Source of the DNA: Pontiella sulfatireligans | GTDB taxonomy: Bacteria > Verrucomicrobiota > Kiritimatiellia > Kiritimatiellales > Pontiellaceae | Length of the DNA stretch: 64,000 nt | Assembly (NCBI RefSeq): GCF_900890705.1 | Contig: NZ_CAAHFH010000002.1 | Span: forward strand, 868,001 to 932,000 | Reading direction: 5' to 3' | Shown: positions 17,112 to 25,625 of the stretch, one piece after another | Numbering within the stretch: position 1 is the stretch's first letter | How the letters are laid out: every line of letters begins with the position of its first letter | Notes under the pieces: generated by a model | What the model saw: only the letters and a program-made list of their open reading frames with translations | What the model was told of the DNA's origin: nothing | The model's database searches: none | Translations under genes and position numbers: made by a program

Positions 17112-17453
17112 ATGAGTACATGGGTTACACAACTGAGAAAAGGACTGATCGAATTCAGCATTCTGAACCTCCTGCAGCATGGAGAAAGCTATGGCTATGA
17201 AATCCTGCAGTCGCTCCAGCAGATCGATGAACTGGTAGTGACCGATAGCACGGTCTATCCGATTCTCAGCCGCCTGAGGAAGGATGGTTATTTGAAGGTA
17301 CAGGTCCAACCATCGACCTCCGGCCCGCCGCGCCGCTATTTTTCACTGACTGCGCTGGGACAGCAGCGTATCCGGGAAATGAATCTCTATTGGGACAACC
17401 TGCAGTCGGCCATTGAAAAATTGAAACAGGGAAAACCCGGAGGGGAATCATGA
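17112..17453 (+). CDS. PadR-family transcriptional regulator
   Basis: The 113-residue protein is a small PadR (subfamily 2) winged-helix repressor: LRKGLIEFSILNLLQHGESYGYEILQ, the recognition region STVYPILSRLRKDGYLK, the wing PPRRYFSLT and a short C-terminal dimerisation helix. It overlaps the following membrane-protein gene by 4 bases. Such pairs usually have the partner modulating or being controlled by the regulator. Confidence 0.93.
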   Translation: MSTWVTQLRKGLIEFSILNLLQHGESYGYEILQSLQQIDELVVTDSTVYPILSRLRKDGYLKVQVQPSTSGPPRRYFSLTALGQQRIREMNLYWDNLQSAIEKLKQGKPGGES

Positions 17454-18595
17454 ATCTTTCCATCGAATTGAAAACCCGCATCTATAACCACATCGGAAAA
17501 ATCCAGCAGCACCTTGACGCATTCGAGGCCGATGAGCAGCGCGAAATTGTCGAATCCATTGAAACGCATATTCATGATGCGCTTGAAGCCCGCACCGCCG
17601 GAGAACCGACCATGGCCCTGCTCGATGCGATTATCGCCGAAATGGATCCACCGGAATCCTATGGATCGGCACCTCTCATCGCTCCGTCAAACAGCACATC
17701 GCTTTCTTCAGGCCGGAAAATTTTCTTTTTTAGTTCAATTGCAACCCTGTGCATCCTGTTCATCGCCATTTGGCTGTCCGATCCATTTTCTTCCCACTGG
17801 ATGAGTGAAGCCGCTCCGGAAGAATCCGCAGCCTCCTCTAGAGCAATTCCTCCGGGCGGCGGCTTGAAAAAATCGACCGCAGTCAAACCATCGCCTCTTG
17901 TTGGTAAGTGGACCGCAATCGACCTCGTTTCCTCAATCAACGAATTCAATCCGTCCCAAACCAAGTGGACGGGCGAGCTGGAATTGAAAGGCCTTCAATT
18001 TTTCACGGATGGCACAACGGACAAGCCCTGGTGGACCTGGAAAGACGATCGCCTTTTTCACAGCGGCGATCAATCCGAAGCAGAATTCAGCATTAAAACC
18101 TTTGGAGACGTTGGCTATCTTTTTCTCGAATGGATGTCGGGCGATGTGCTCGAGAAAGGACTGCCCCCTAAATACTACGTGCTGAAACGCGGTGAATATT
18201 CGGAAGAGACGCTTGGGAATCAGATTGTCGCCGGCGTGGGTTGCGGGGCATTCAAAGTCGGTGCATCACGTGAGGACTTGATAGAAACATTGGGCATGCC
18301 TGATCCAGGATCCACCGACAGATGGCTGCAATGGAAGAAAAAACACCATATCCATTGTTTGATTGATTCGAGCCGAGACGCCTTCGAGCTCCGCTTCGAC
18401 CGAGGGTTCAACGGTAAAACAGCGGAAAGCATCGGGTTTGGCAGCACGGAAAAAGAGGCCGTGGCGGCCTATGGCCAACCCAACGACATATTGGACAAAG
18501 GCAGCGCAAAGAAGCTGGAATGGTCAAACCAAGGCATTCTTATGTGGATTTCTGATCAAGGAGTAACGCAAACCGTCATCTTTAAGCCCTACTGA
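17450..18595 (+). CDS. PadR-coupled membrane protein with HAAS-like and BlaR1-tail-like domains
   Basis: Residues 1-80 form a helical domain like the HAAS/DUF1700 domain found beside PadR genes (YNHIGKIQQHLDAFEADEQREIVESI). One transmembrane helix follows (about 88-107). Residues 150-250 (GKWTAIDLVSSINEFNPSQ, FTDGTTDKPWWTWKDDRLFH, YLFLEWMSGDVLEKG, KYYVLKRGEY) resemble the C-terminal sensor-like domain attached to some BlaR1/M56 proteins. Residues 265-381 contain two GFGSTEKEAVAAYGQP-type SmpA-like units. It could be an envelope sensor feeding back on PadR; this is inference from architecture. Confidence 0.6.
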   Translation: MNLSIELKTRIYNHIGKIQQHLDAFEADEQREIVESIETHIHDALEARTAGEPTMALLDAIIAEMDPPESYGSAPLIAPSNSTSLSSGRKIFFFSSIATLCILFIAIWLSDPFSSHWMSEAAPEESAASSRAIPPGGGLKKSTAVKPSPLVGKWTAIDLVSSINEFNPSQTKWTGELELKGLQFFTDGTTDKPWWTWKDDRLFHSGDQSEAEFSIKTFGDVGYLFLEWMSGDVLEKGLPPKYYVLKRGEYSEETLGNQIVAGVGCGAFKVGASREDLIETLGMPDPGSTDRWLQWKKKHHIHCLIDSSRDAFELRFDRGFNGKTAESIGFGSTEKEAVAAYGQPNDILDKGSAKKLEWSNQGILMWISDQGVTQTVIFKPY

Positions 18596-18686
18596 CCCAA
18601 CCCAAGCGTTGCGGATTGCCCGAATTTATAATCGGCATTCGGTGCCCAAACCTCTTAAATGGTCCCAATTTTTACAGGAGAAGTTT

Positions 18687-19346
18687 ATGGGCGGAATCGT
18701 TGTTGTTTTCATCTGCATCATCGGGGCGGTTATCTGGGGAATCATGGCCGGGAAAAAGCGGCGCGACGCCATGACCCTGCTGGCCGAGAAACTGGGACTG
18801 GACTTTAACCACGAGCGCAACTACCGCATCGCCGAGCGCTACCGCTTCCTCGACAAGCTCGACCAAGGCTCCAACCGCTACGCCTACAACCTCATGAGCG
18901 GCCCATTCCACGGCCGCCAAATCACCGCGTTCGACTACCACTACGAAACCCACTCCACCGACTCCAAGGGCCGGCGCCAGACGCACCACCACCACTTTTC
19001 CTTTTTCATCCTCTCGCTGGAAAAACAGTTTCCGGAACTGACCATCGCCAAAGAAGGGCTCCTTTCCAAGATTGCACAGGCCGTCGGCTACGACGACATC
19101 GACTTTGAGTCGCACGAGTTTTCCAAAAAGTTTGTGGTGCGCTCCAAAAACAAGAAATTCGCCTACGACTTCTGCAACGCGCAAATGATCGCCTACCTGC
19201 TCGACCACCCCGGCATCAACATCGAGATCGATCAAAGCTCGCTCGCGCTCGGCCTCGGCTCCTGCCTGAAGGTGGAGGAAATCGAGGCACATTTGAACCA
19301 GCTACTGGAAATCCGGTCACTCATTCCTGATTATGTCTTCGGGTGA
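18687..19346 (+). CDS. Membrane-anchored protein, LemA-neighbour family, copy 1
   Basis: The start is ATG 18687 behind CAGGAG. One N-terminal transmembrane helix (VVVFICIIGAVIWGIMAG) precedes a roughly 195-residue soluble domain with marks GPFHGRQITAFDYHYETH, FPELTIAKEGLLSKIAQAVGY, DIDFESHEFSKKFVVR and FAYDFCNAQMIAYLL. I do not know a functional name; similar proteins sit beside lemA in other bacteria. A histidine run (HHHH, near residue 95) is notable. It overlaps its paralogue by 14 bases. Confidence 0.7.
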   Translation: MGGIVVVFICIIGAVIWGIMAGKKRRDAMTLLAEKLGLDFNHERNYRIAERYRFLDKLDQGSNRYAYNLMSGPFHGRQITAFDYHYETHSTDSKGRRQTHHHHFSFFILSLEKQFPELTIAKEGLLSKIAQAVGYDDIDFESHEFSKKFVVRSKNKKFAYDFCNAQMIAYLLDHPGINIEIDQSSLALGLGSCLKVEEIEAHLNQLLEIRSLIPDYVFG

Positions 19347-20004
19347 TACAGATCTCATCGCACTGACCGTCTTGGGCGTTTTCGTCTTGATTGTCGTTGT
19401 GACGGAGCTGCGGCGCAAGAAAACCATCCCGATGACTATTCAAGATGTGGCCCTGAAGCTTGGACTATCCATTAAAACCTCGGGCAAGGATCAATTGCTC
19501 GATACGTATTCATTTATAAACAGGCTTCAATACAGCGGGAAGCAGCACATCCAGAATGTCCTTTGCGGCACCTACCGGAAAAGCGCGGTTACCGTTTTCG
19601 ACATGCGCTACGAAACCCGCGACATCGGCAAAGGGGGCAGTCAGGACTATTATTCTTTTTACATGGTCGAGCTCCCGAAAACGTTCCCCGAACTAACGAT
19701 CTACAAAGAAGGCCTGATCTCAAAGCTCTACCAGGCAACGGGGCATAGCGACATCGATTTTGAATCCTACGAGTTTTCTGCAAAGTTTCGAGTGAGGGCG
19801 GCCAACGCTAAGTTTGCATACGACTTCTGCAATGCATTGATGATCGACTACCTGCTTGCCAACACGGACCTTAGCATCGAGATCGACCGGAACATTCTTT
19901 GCATCAGCTTCGAAAAACCGCTTAGCTTTGAGACCGTAGGACATAGCCTGGACCGGCTCCTTAAGATTCGCTCACTGATGCCAAACTACCTTTTCGAGGA
20001 ATGA
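19333..20004 (+). CDS. Membrane-anchored protein, LemA-neighbour family, copy 2
   Basis: The 223-residue paralogue of the upstream gene has the same plan: N-terminal helix (LTVLGVFVLIVVVTEL), then DMRYETRDIG, FPELTIYKEGLISKLYQATGHSDIDFESYEFSAKFRVR and FAYDFCNALMIDYLL. The copies share whole phrases but differ elsewhere, so the duplication is old. The start lies inside the end of copy 1, so the two are coupled. Function unknown. Confidence 0.7.
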   Translation: MSSGDTDLIALTVLGVFVLIVVVTELRRKKTIPMTIQDVALKLGLSIKTSGKDQLLDTYSFINRLQYSGKQHIQNVLCGTYRKSAVTVFDMRYETRDIGKGGSQDYYSFYMVELPKTFPELTIYKEGLISKLYQATGHSDIDFESYEFSAKFRVRAANAKFAYDFCNALMIDYLLANTDLSIEIDRNILCISFEKPLSFETVGHSLDRLLKIRSLMPNYLFEE

Positions 20005-20008
20005 CTTT

Positions 20009-20079
20009 TGACAGGATAACAGGATAAACTGGATATTGGCGGCATAATTTGGAATCCTATCCATCCTATTATCCTGTCA
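20009..20079. repeat. 17-bp inverted repeat, acaggataacagg type
   Basis: tgacaggataacaggat (20009-20025) pairs with atcctattatcctgtca (20063-20079) with one mismatch. This kind of palindrome is dispersed in many bacterial genomes. It separates the paralogue pair from lemA. Confidence 0.75.
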
Positions 20080-20095
20080 GAAATAAAGGAACGAA

Positions 20096-20653
20096 ATGGA
20101 ACTGATCATTGTTGCTGTGGTTTTGCTGATGCCGGTCGTTTATGCGATCGCCACATACAACACGCTTGTGGCGCTGCGGAACCACATTTCCGAAGCATGG
20201 AGCAATGTCGATACGGAGCTGAAGCGGCGCTACGAGCTGATCCCGAACCTGGTCTCCACCGTGAAGGGCTATGCCGCACATGAACGCGAAACGCTCGAGC
20301 GCGTGGTAGAGCTTCGCAACCAATGCGCGGCCGACCACGGCAGCGTCAGCCATCAGGAAGGCACCGAAAAGCAGCTCGTCGGCGCCGTGCAAAAACTGTT
20401 CGCGCTGGCGGAGGGCTACCCCAAGCTGAAGGCCGACCAAAACTTTTTGGAGCTGCAGAAGGAACTGGTCAACACCGAAGACCGCATCCAGGCGGCGCGG
20501 CGCTTCTACAACGGCAACGTGCGCGACTACCGCAACAAATGCGAAGCCTTCCCCAGCAACCTGGTCGCCGGCCTATTCAGCTTTAAGCCCCGCGACTTTT
20601 TCGATGTCGATCCCGCCGTCCGGGAAAACCCGTCCTTAAACCTTAACACTTAA
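20096..20653 (+). CDS. lemA: LemA family protein
   Basis: The 185-residue protein has an N-terminal membrane helix (LIIVAVVLLMPVVYAIATYN) followed by the LemA helical domain: VALRNHISEAWSNVDTELKRRYELIPNLV, AEGYPKLKADQNFLELQKEL and ARRFYNGNVRDYRNKCEAFPSN. AAAGGA precedes the start. LemA proteins are membrane-anchored and poorly understood, often beside TPM-domain proteins; here the neighbours are instead the two paralogues upstream. Confidence 0.93.
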   Translation: MELIIVAVVLLMPVVYAIATYNTLVALRNHISEAWSNVDTELKRRYELIPNLVSTVKGYAAHERETLERVVELRNQCAADHGSVSHQEGTEKQLVGAVQKLFALAEGYPKLKADQNFLELQKELVNTEDRIQAARRFYNGNVRDYRNKCEAFPSNLVAGLFSFKPRDFFDVDPAVRENPSLNLNT

Positions 20654-20675
20654 CACCTGAAACTGGAGCTCCCTC

Positions 20676-21401
20676 ATGATTGCACCGCCAAAAGCTTTTG
20701 AAAACATTTCGTTCCTGAACAGCCCCTATTGCCGGCCGGTGCGTCTGCAGCTGGAATACCTCCATCCGGAAGTCACCATGACCGAGGAAGGAGTGAAGTC
20801 CACCATTGTGCTGTTCGGCAGCGCGCGCATCCCCTCGCCCGAAACCGCCGCCGACTGCAAAAACCCAAAACTGGCCGAGCTGGTGCCCTTCTACGAAGAG
20901 GCGCGGAAGCTCGCGAACATCGTCAGCGCCGCCTGCCAAACCAACCACGAATACGAATATGTCGTCATCACCGGCGGCGGCGGCGGCATCATGGAAGCCG
21001 GCAACCGCGGCGCCGACGAAGCCGACTGCAAATCGATCTCGCTCAACATCGAGCTGCCGTTTGAACAAGAGGCCAACCCCTATGTTTCCCCCGGACTCAA
21101 CTTTGAGTTTCATTATTTCCACATGCGCAAGATGCACTTTCTGCAGCGCGCCAAAGCCGTCTGCATTTTTCCTGGAGGCTTCGGCACGTTCGACGAGCTT
21201 TTCGAAGCGCTGACCCTGATCCAGACCAAAAAAGTCGATCCAATGCCCGTGATCCTCTTCGGCTCCGAACATTGGAAACGGCTGATCGACTGGGAATACC
21301 TTGCCGAATGCGGCCTGATCAGCCCAAAGGACCTCGACCTGATCACCTTCTGCGACACCGCCGAAGACGCTTGGAAAACCATTGCCGATTATTATGCGTA
21401 A
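20676..21401 (+). CDS. LOG family protein (lysine-decarboxylase-like fold)
   Basis: The 241-residue protein shows a Rossmann-type nucleotide-binding start (STIVLFGSARIPSPE), VVITGGGGGIMEAGNRGA and the hallmark PGGFGTFDELFEALT. LOG proteins are phosphoribohydrolases that release adenine-type bases from nucleoside 5'-monophosphates; the family is often annotated TIGR00730. GGAG lies just ahead of the start. Specific substrate not assignable. Confidence 0.88.
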   Translation: MIAPPKAFENISFLNSPYCRPVRLQLEYLHPEVTMTEEGVKSTIVLFGSARIPSPETAADCKNPKLAELVPFYEEARKLANIVSAACQTNHEYEYVVITGGGGGIMEAGNRGADEADCKSISLNIELPFEQEANPYVSPGLNFEFHYFHMRKMHFLQRAKAVCIFPGGFGTFDELFEALTLIQTKKVDPMPVILFGSEHWKRLIDWEYLAECGLISPKDLDLITFCDTAEDAWKTIADYYA

Positions 21402-21461
21402 ACATTTTCCAACCCTAAGAAAACACACTATGGTTTCAATATTTTGAACAGGAGGCGCAAA

Positions 21462-21701
21462 ATGAAAACAGCGATCAACATGGGACTGGCCGCGTTGGCG
21501 GCCGCAGTTCTGTCCGGATGCGCGGCGGCGGCATTCAACCGGGTCAGCCTAACCACCAACCGCAACATCACCGTTGGGCAGGAACTTCTCGACCTGCAAG
21601 CCGCTCACGAGAAAGGCATCATCAACGATTCAGAATACAAAATGGCCAAGCAGGACCTGCTGAAAATGGTATCTTCGCTGGCGGAACTCAAAGACGACTA
21701 G
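21462..21701 (+). CDS. Small lipoprotein with SHOCT-like tail
   Basis: The 79-residue protein starts at ATG 21462 behind GGAGGC. Its signal ends in the lipobox LSGC (Cys 20). The C-terminal half (GQELLDLQAAHEKGIINDSEYKMAKQDLLK) resembles the SHOCT oligomerisation motif, where a short two-helix unit tails membrane or signalling proteins. Role unknown; likely co-transcribed with the monooxygenase-like gene 9 bases later. Confidence 0.7.
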   Translation: MKTAINMGLAALAAAVLSGCAAAAFNRVSLTTNRNITVGQELLDLQAAHEKGIINDSEYKMAKQDLLKMVSSLAELKDD

Positions 21702-21710
21702 GAAAATAAT

Positions 21711-22016
21711 ATGATCCATGTAATTGCATCAATCGGAGTCAAGCCGGGCAAACGCGCGGCGTTCATCAAAATCTTCAAAGCCAACGTGCCGGCGGTGCAG
21801 GCCGAAGACGGCTGCGTTGAATACATCCCGACCATCGACACCAACAGCGGCATCGAAGCCCAGTGGAAAGACGAAACGGTGGTGACCATCATTGAAAAGT
21901 GGAAAACCATCGAGGCGCTGCACGTTCATTTGGCCGCGTCGCACATGGAACAGTTCAAGAAAGACACCGCGAATCTGGTTGAAGACGTTTCACTAACGGT
22001 GCTTGAAGATGCGTAG
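21711..22016 (+). CDS. Antibiotic biosynthesis monooxygenase (YgiN-like) domain protein
   Basis: The 101-residue single-domain ABM protein has VIASIGVKPGKRAAFIKIFKANVPAVQAEDGCVEYIP, TIIEKWKTIEALHVHLAASHM and a terminal valine-rich strand. These dimeric alpha+beta barrels act on quinol-type or small aromatic substrates, or merely bind them. The stop lies 8 bases inside the following sulfatase gene. Confidence 0.87.
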   Translation: MIHVIASIGVKPGKRAAFIKIFKANVPAVQAEDGCVEYIPTIDTNSGIEAQWKDETVVTIIEKWKTIEALHVHLAASHMEQFKKDTANLVEDVSLTVLEDA

Positions 22017-23934
22017 GCGCCGGTTCATCCAAGCAGGGGCGGTCGCGGCCGCCAGCGTCGCCGCCACGAAAGCGGCCGCCATCGAAAAGCCGAACATTCT
22101 TTGGCTGACGTGCGAGGACAACAACGTCAACTGGGTCGGCTGCTACGGCAACCCCCATGCGGATACGCCGAACATTGACCAACTGGCGAAAGACGGCTTC
22201 CAATACATGCACGCCTATGCCAGCGCCCCGGTCTGCGCCCCGTCGCGCAGCACCTGGATCACCGGCATCAACGCCATCTCGATGGGCACCCACCCGATGC
22301 GCAGCCGTTACACCATTCCTCTCAATCACATTCAATACTATCCCGACCACCTCCGCGCCAACGGCTACTACTGCGGCAACGACACAAAAACCGACTACAA
22401 CCTTTGCGATAAAAAGGACCTCGGCGGCCGGCCGGACAAGGAATGCTGGGACAATCCCGGAAAGGTCGACTGGGAGGCGCTCAAGCAAAACCAGCCCTTC
22501 TTCCAGGTCATCAACTCCACGCAGTCGCACGAAAGCAAGGCCTTCGGCGATGTCTTCAAGACCGAACACGACCCCGCCGACACCCAGCTGCGCAAGTACC
22601 ACCCCGACGTTCCCGGCATGCGTGAAAACTATGCCCACTACCACGACGCCATGAAAAAGATGGACGCCGAAATCGGCGCGTCGCTCCAAGCATTGGAAGA
22701 CGCCGGGCTGACTGAAAACACCATCGTCATTCATAACTCCGACCACGGCGGCGTGATGCCTCGCAGCAAGCGCTACCTCTTCGGCAGCGGCCTCCACTGC
22801 CCCCTTATCATTCGCTTCCCGAACCGATTCAAGCACCTCTGGCCAGCGCCCAAGCCCGGCATGCAGGTTGACCGGCTCGTTAGCTTTGTCGATATGCCCA
22901 AGACGTGGCTGAGCCTCACCGGCTCCAAAGTGCCGGACTATATGCAAGGAACGGTTTTCCTCGGCGCAAAAGCCGAGCCGGAAAAACCCTACCACTTTGC
23001 CTTTCGCGGCCGCATGGACGAGCGGTGCGAGAACGCGCGCGCGGTCTGCGACAAACAGTTCCTTTATCTCCGCAACTACATGCCCTACGCCCCGTGGATG
23101 CAGCAGTTGAATTATCTCTGGAAAATGACGGCTACCCAAGTTTGGGAAAAACATGTCCTATCCGGCAAGGCCAGCGAAATCGAGTCGCGCTTCTTTGCGC
23201 CCAAGGATTGGACGGAAGAACTCTACGACATACAAAAGGATCCGGACAACGTCAACAACCTGATCGAGAATCCGGAGTACAGGCAGGTCGCCGCGCGCAT
23301 GAACGTTGCCCTGCGCGGCTGGCAGGAACAGATCCACGACGCCAGCCTGCTTCCGGAAGCCGAGATGGTTAAACGCGCAACGGAAAACAACACCACCATC
23401 TACGAAATGGTACGCAATCCCGATCTCTACAACCTGACCGCCCTGCTCAATGCCGCCGACCTGGCGCTCGAAAAGGATCCGGCCAACCTTCCTGCCCTTG
23501 GAAAACTGCTGAAGAGTTCCGACTGCGGACTGCGCTACTGGGGCATCGTCGGCTGCTTCCTGCTCAACGATCCCAAGGGCGGCTTCCTGTGCCTCGATGA
23601 CGATTCGCACGAGGTGCGCGCCATGGCCGCCTGGCTGCTGATCAATACAGGACAGCAGGAAAAGGGCCTCCAAGGCTTGGAAAACCTGATCCGGGAAGAG
23701 TCCTACGCCCTGCTCAAGGTACTCAACATTATCGACTGGATGGGCGATGACGGCAAAAGCCTGATTCCCGCCGTCCGGGCCATCAAGTTCACGGACGCCA
23801 ACAACGAGCTGATGCAGGACTACAAGAACATCCAGGGCTATCAAAAGCGGCTACAGGAGCAACTGCTGGAGAAATACGGAATCAAGGCCCCGGCCCCGGC
23901 CCCGAAAAAAAAGCGCAAAGGGAAAAAAGCGTAG
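22009..23934 (+). CDS. Twin-arginine-exported sulfatase
   Basis: The 641-residue protein begins MRRRRFIQAGAVAAASVAA, a Tat-type signal. The sulfatase signature is VCAPSRSTWITG, with Cys 76 the residue converted to formylglycine. Metal-ligand motifs TCEDN (about 34-38) and HNSDHGG (about 240) are present. The C-terminal third contains HEAT-like helices and a lysine-rich end. ATG 22009 is preferred over the TTG at 22003. It probably desulfates algal polysaccharide in the periplasm; the maturase is not in this window. PsiE-like follows with no gap. Confidence 0.9.
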   Translation: MRRRRFIQAGAVAAASVAATKAAAIEKPNILWLTCEDNNVNWVGCYGNPHADTPNIDQLAKDGFQYMHAYASAPVCAPSRSTWITGINAISMGTHPMRSRYTIPLNHIQYYPDHLRANGYYCGNDTKTDYNLCDKKDLGGRPDKECWDNPGKVDWEALKQNQPFFQVINSTQSHESKAFGDVFKTEHDPADTQLRKYHPDVPGMRENYAHYHDAMKKMDAEIGASLQALEDAGLTENTIVIHNSDHGGVMPRSKRYLFGSGLHCPLIIRFPNRFKHLWPAPKPGMQVDRLVSFVDMPKTWLSLTGSKVPDYMQGTVFLGAKAEPEKPYHFAFRGRMDERCENARAVCDKQFLYLRNYMPYAPWMQQLNYLWKMTATQVWEKHVLSGKASEIESRFFAPKDWTEELYDIQKDPDNVNNLIENPEYRQVAARMNVALRGWQEQIHDASLLPEAEMVKRATENNTTIYEMVRNPDLYNLTALLNAADLALEKDPANLPALGKLLKSSDCGLRYWGIVGCFLLNDPKGGFLCLDDDSHEVRAMAAWLLINTGQQEKGLQGLENLIREESYALLKVLNIIDWMGDDGKSLIPAVRAIKFTDANNELMQDYKNIQGYQKRLQEQLLEKYGIKAPAPAPKKKRKGKKA

Positions 23935-24363
23935 ATGGAAAAACTACTCGGGAAATTTGAGCGGATTATCGTGCTGACCCTGATGGGCTTCATGATGCTG
24001 GTCATTCTGTTGGCCACCGTGGAAGTCGGCGTGATTCTGTGGAAAGAACTCGTCAAGCCGCCCTGCATGCTCCTCAACGTGAAAGAAATGATGGAGGTCT
24101 TCGGCTTCATTCTGATGGTCGTCATCGGGCTGGAGCTGCTCGAAAGCATCAGGGGCTATCTCACGGAGCATGTGGTGCATGTGGAGGTGGTGCTGCTGGT
24201 GGCGATTGTGGCCGTGGCTCGGAAGGTGATCATTCTCGACTACAAGGAAGTTACCCCGCATTTGCTGTTGGCCATCGCCGCACTGATTATAGCGCTGTCT
24301 GCCGGATTTTTTATTATCCGCCGCGCCCTGAACAGGATCCCGCCCCAAAAAACCGGTGAATAA
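23935..24363 (+). CDS. PsiE-like small membrane protein
   Basis: The 142-residue protein has four hydrophobic helices (IVLTLMGFMMLVILLATVEV, MEVFGFILMVVIGLELLESI, VVLLVAIVAVARKVIIL, LLLAIAALIIALSAGFFII). The middle sequence ELLESIRGYLTEHVVHVEVV is typical of the phosphate-starvation-inducible PsiE family. It begins on the base after the sulfatase stop, so it is coupled to it. Function of the family is unknown. Confidence 0.78.
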   Translation: MEKLLGKFERIIVLTLMGFMMLVILLATVEVGVILWKELVKPPCMLLNVKEMMEVFGFILMVVIGLELLESIRGYLTEHVVHVEVVLLVAIVAVARKVIILDYKEVTPHLLLAIAALIIALSAGFFIIRRALNRIPPQKTGE

Positions 24364-24468
24364 AGAAACAAAACCGCCCATTTGCTGAACTAAATCGGTA
24401 TTCATTCTCGACAGCAACCCGTCAAGATAGCTAGCTTCCTAAGAATAAATTATCGGGAGTTTGCAGTT

Positions 24469-25611
24469 ATGAAGAAAATAATCCTTTTTGTTCTGACCGG
24501 CGCGGTGCTCTATTCCACCGGGTGTTCTAAGAAAAACGAATTCCAGGCTCCGCCTCCGCCCGAGGTGACCGTGCAGCATCCTCAACAAAAGGATGTTATC
24601 GTTTATAAAAGCTTTCCCGGCCGGCTGGAGGCCTCGGACGAGGTGGATATCACCGCCCGCGTTAAAGGCTTTCTGAAAACGATCAACTTCGAGGACGGCC
24701 AGCGCGTAAACGAGGGCGACCTGCTCTTTACGATTGAAGACCAGGAATATCAGAACAACGTAAAGTCGGCGGAAGCCAAGCTCCTGCAGGCCGAAGCGAA
24801 CCTTGATCTAGCCGATACTACGCTCAAGCGCATGCAGAAGGCCTTTCAAACCAAGGCGGTATCCGAACTCGACGTTAGTAAGGCCGAAGCGGAACAGGCG
24901 GGAGCAAACGGCGTTGTTATCGAAGCCAAGGCCGCGCTAGACCAAGCGAAGCTCAACCTTTCCTATACACAGATCCACGCCCCGATGGGCGGGCGGGTGG
25001 CCAAACGTCTGCTCAGCGTAGGCAATCTGGTGGGCGATGGGCAAGCGACGTTGCTGACCACCCTGGTGGTGGAATCGCCGATCGATGTCTTTTTCAATAT
25101 TGATGAGCGCTCCATCATGCCCTTCCTGAAAAAGGGTGACCGCGAGGTTAAGGCTGGAGTTAAGGCCCCGCCGGTTAAAGTGGAACTGGCGGATGGGTCA
25201 ATCTCCGAGGAAGAAGGGAAAATTAACTATTTCGACCCACAAGTTGATCCGAATACCGGAACCCTGCAGGCCAGGGCCGTTTTCGCCAACAAGAATCTCA
25301 AACTCCTGCCCGGTCTATACGGAAAAATTCTGGTTCCGGATCCCCACAAAGACGCCATCCTGGTTCCGGATCTTGCGGTTCAACGCGATATGACCGGAGC
25401 CTTTGTGCTGGTTGTGAATGCGGAAAACATGGTGGAGAGCCGCTATATCAAGGGCGGCCCGGTGCTGGAAAGCCAACGTATCGTCGAAGAAGGCCTATCC
25501 GCCGAAGACCGTGTGATTGTCGAGGGCATCCAACGCGCCCGGCCGGGCATTCCCGTACGTTTATCTGCGCCGAAGAACGACGAACCCTCTGCCGCCGAAG
25601 CGGCTGAATAG
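24469..25611 (+). CDS. RND efflux periplasmic adaptor (AcrA/MexA type)
   Basis: The 380-residue membrane-fusion protein has a signal with a likely lipid-modified cysteine (YSTGC, Cys 19). The order is beta-barrel and lipoyl half-motifs (RVKGFLKTINFEDGQRVNEGDLLFTI), a helical hairpin (about 95-165), then SYTQIHAPMGGRVAKRLLSVGNLV. It links the inner-membrane pump to an outer-membrane channel. It starts the efflux operon, 14 bases ahead of the pump gene. Codon use here is less GC-rich than the neighbours, which may reflect transfer. Confidence 0.92.
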   Translation: MKKIILFVLTGAVLYSTGCSKKNEFQAPPPPEVTVQHPQQKDVIVYKSFPGRLEASDEVDITARVKGFLKTINFEDGQRVNEGDLLFTIEDQEYQNNVKSAEAKLLQAEANLDLADTTLKRMQKAFQTKAVSELDVSKAEAEQAGANGVVIEAKAALDQAKLNLSYTQIHAPMGGRVAKRLLSVGNLVGDGQATLLTTLVVESPIDVFFNIDERSIMPFLKKGDREVKAGVKAPPVKVELADGSISEEEGKINYFDPQVDPNTGTLQARAVFANKNLKLLPGLYGKILVPDPHKDAILVPDLAVQRDMTGAFVLVVNAENMVESRYIKGGPVLESQRIVEEGLSAEDRVIVEGIQRARPGIPVRLSAPKNDEPSAAEAAE

Positions 25612-25625
25612 ACTGGAGATCCGAT

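Noticed and set aside
21955-23154. A 399-codon minus-strand open frame opposite the sulfatase
   Set aside because: Antisense shadow; the plus-strand frame has the sulfatase signature.
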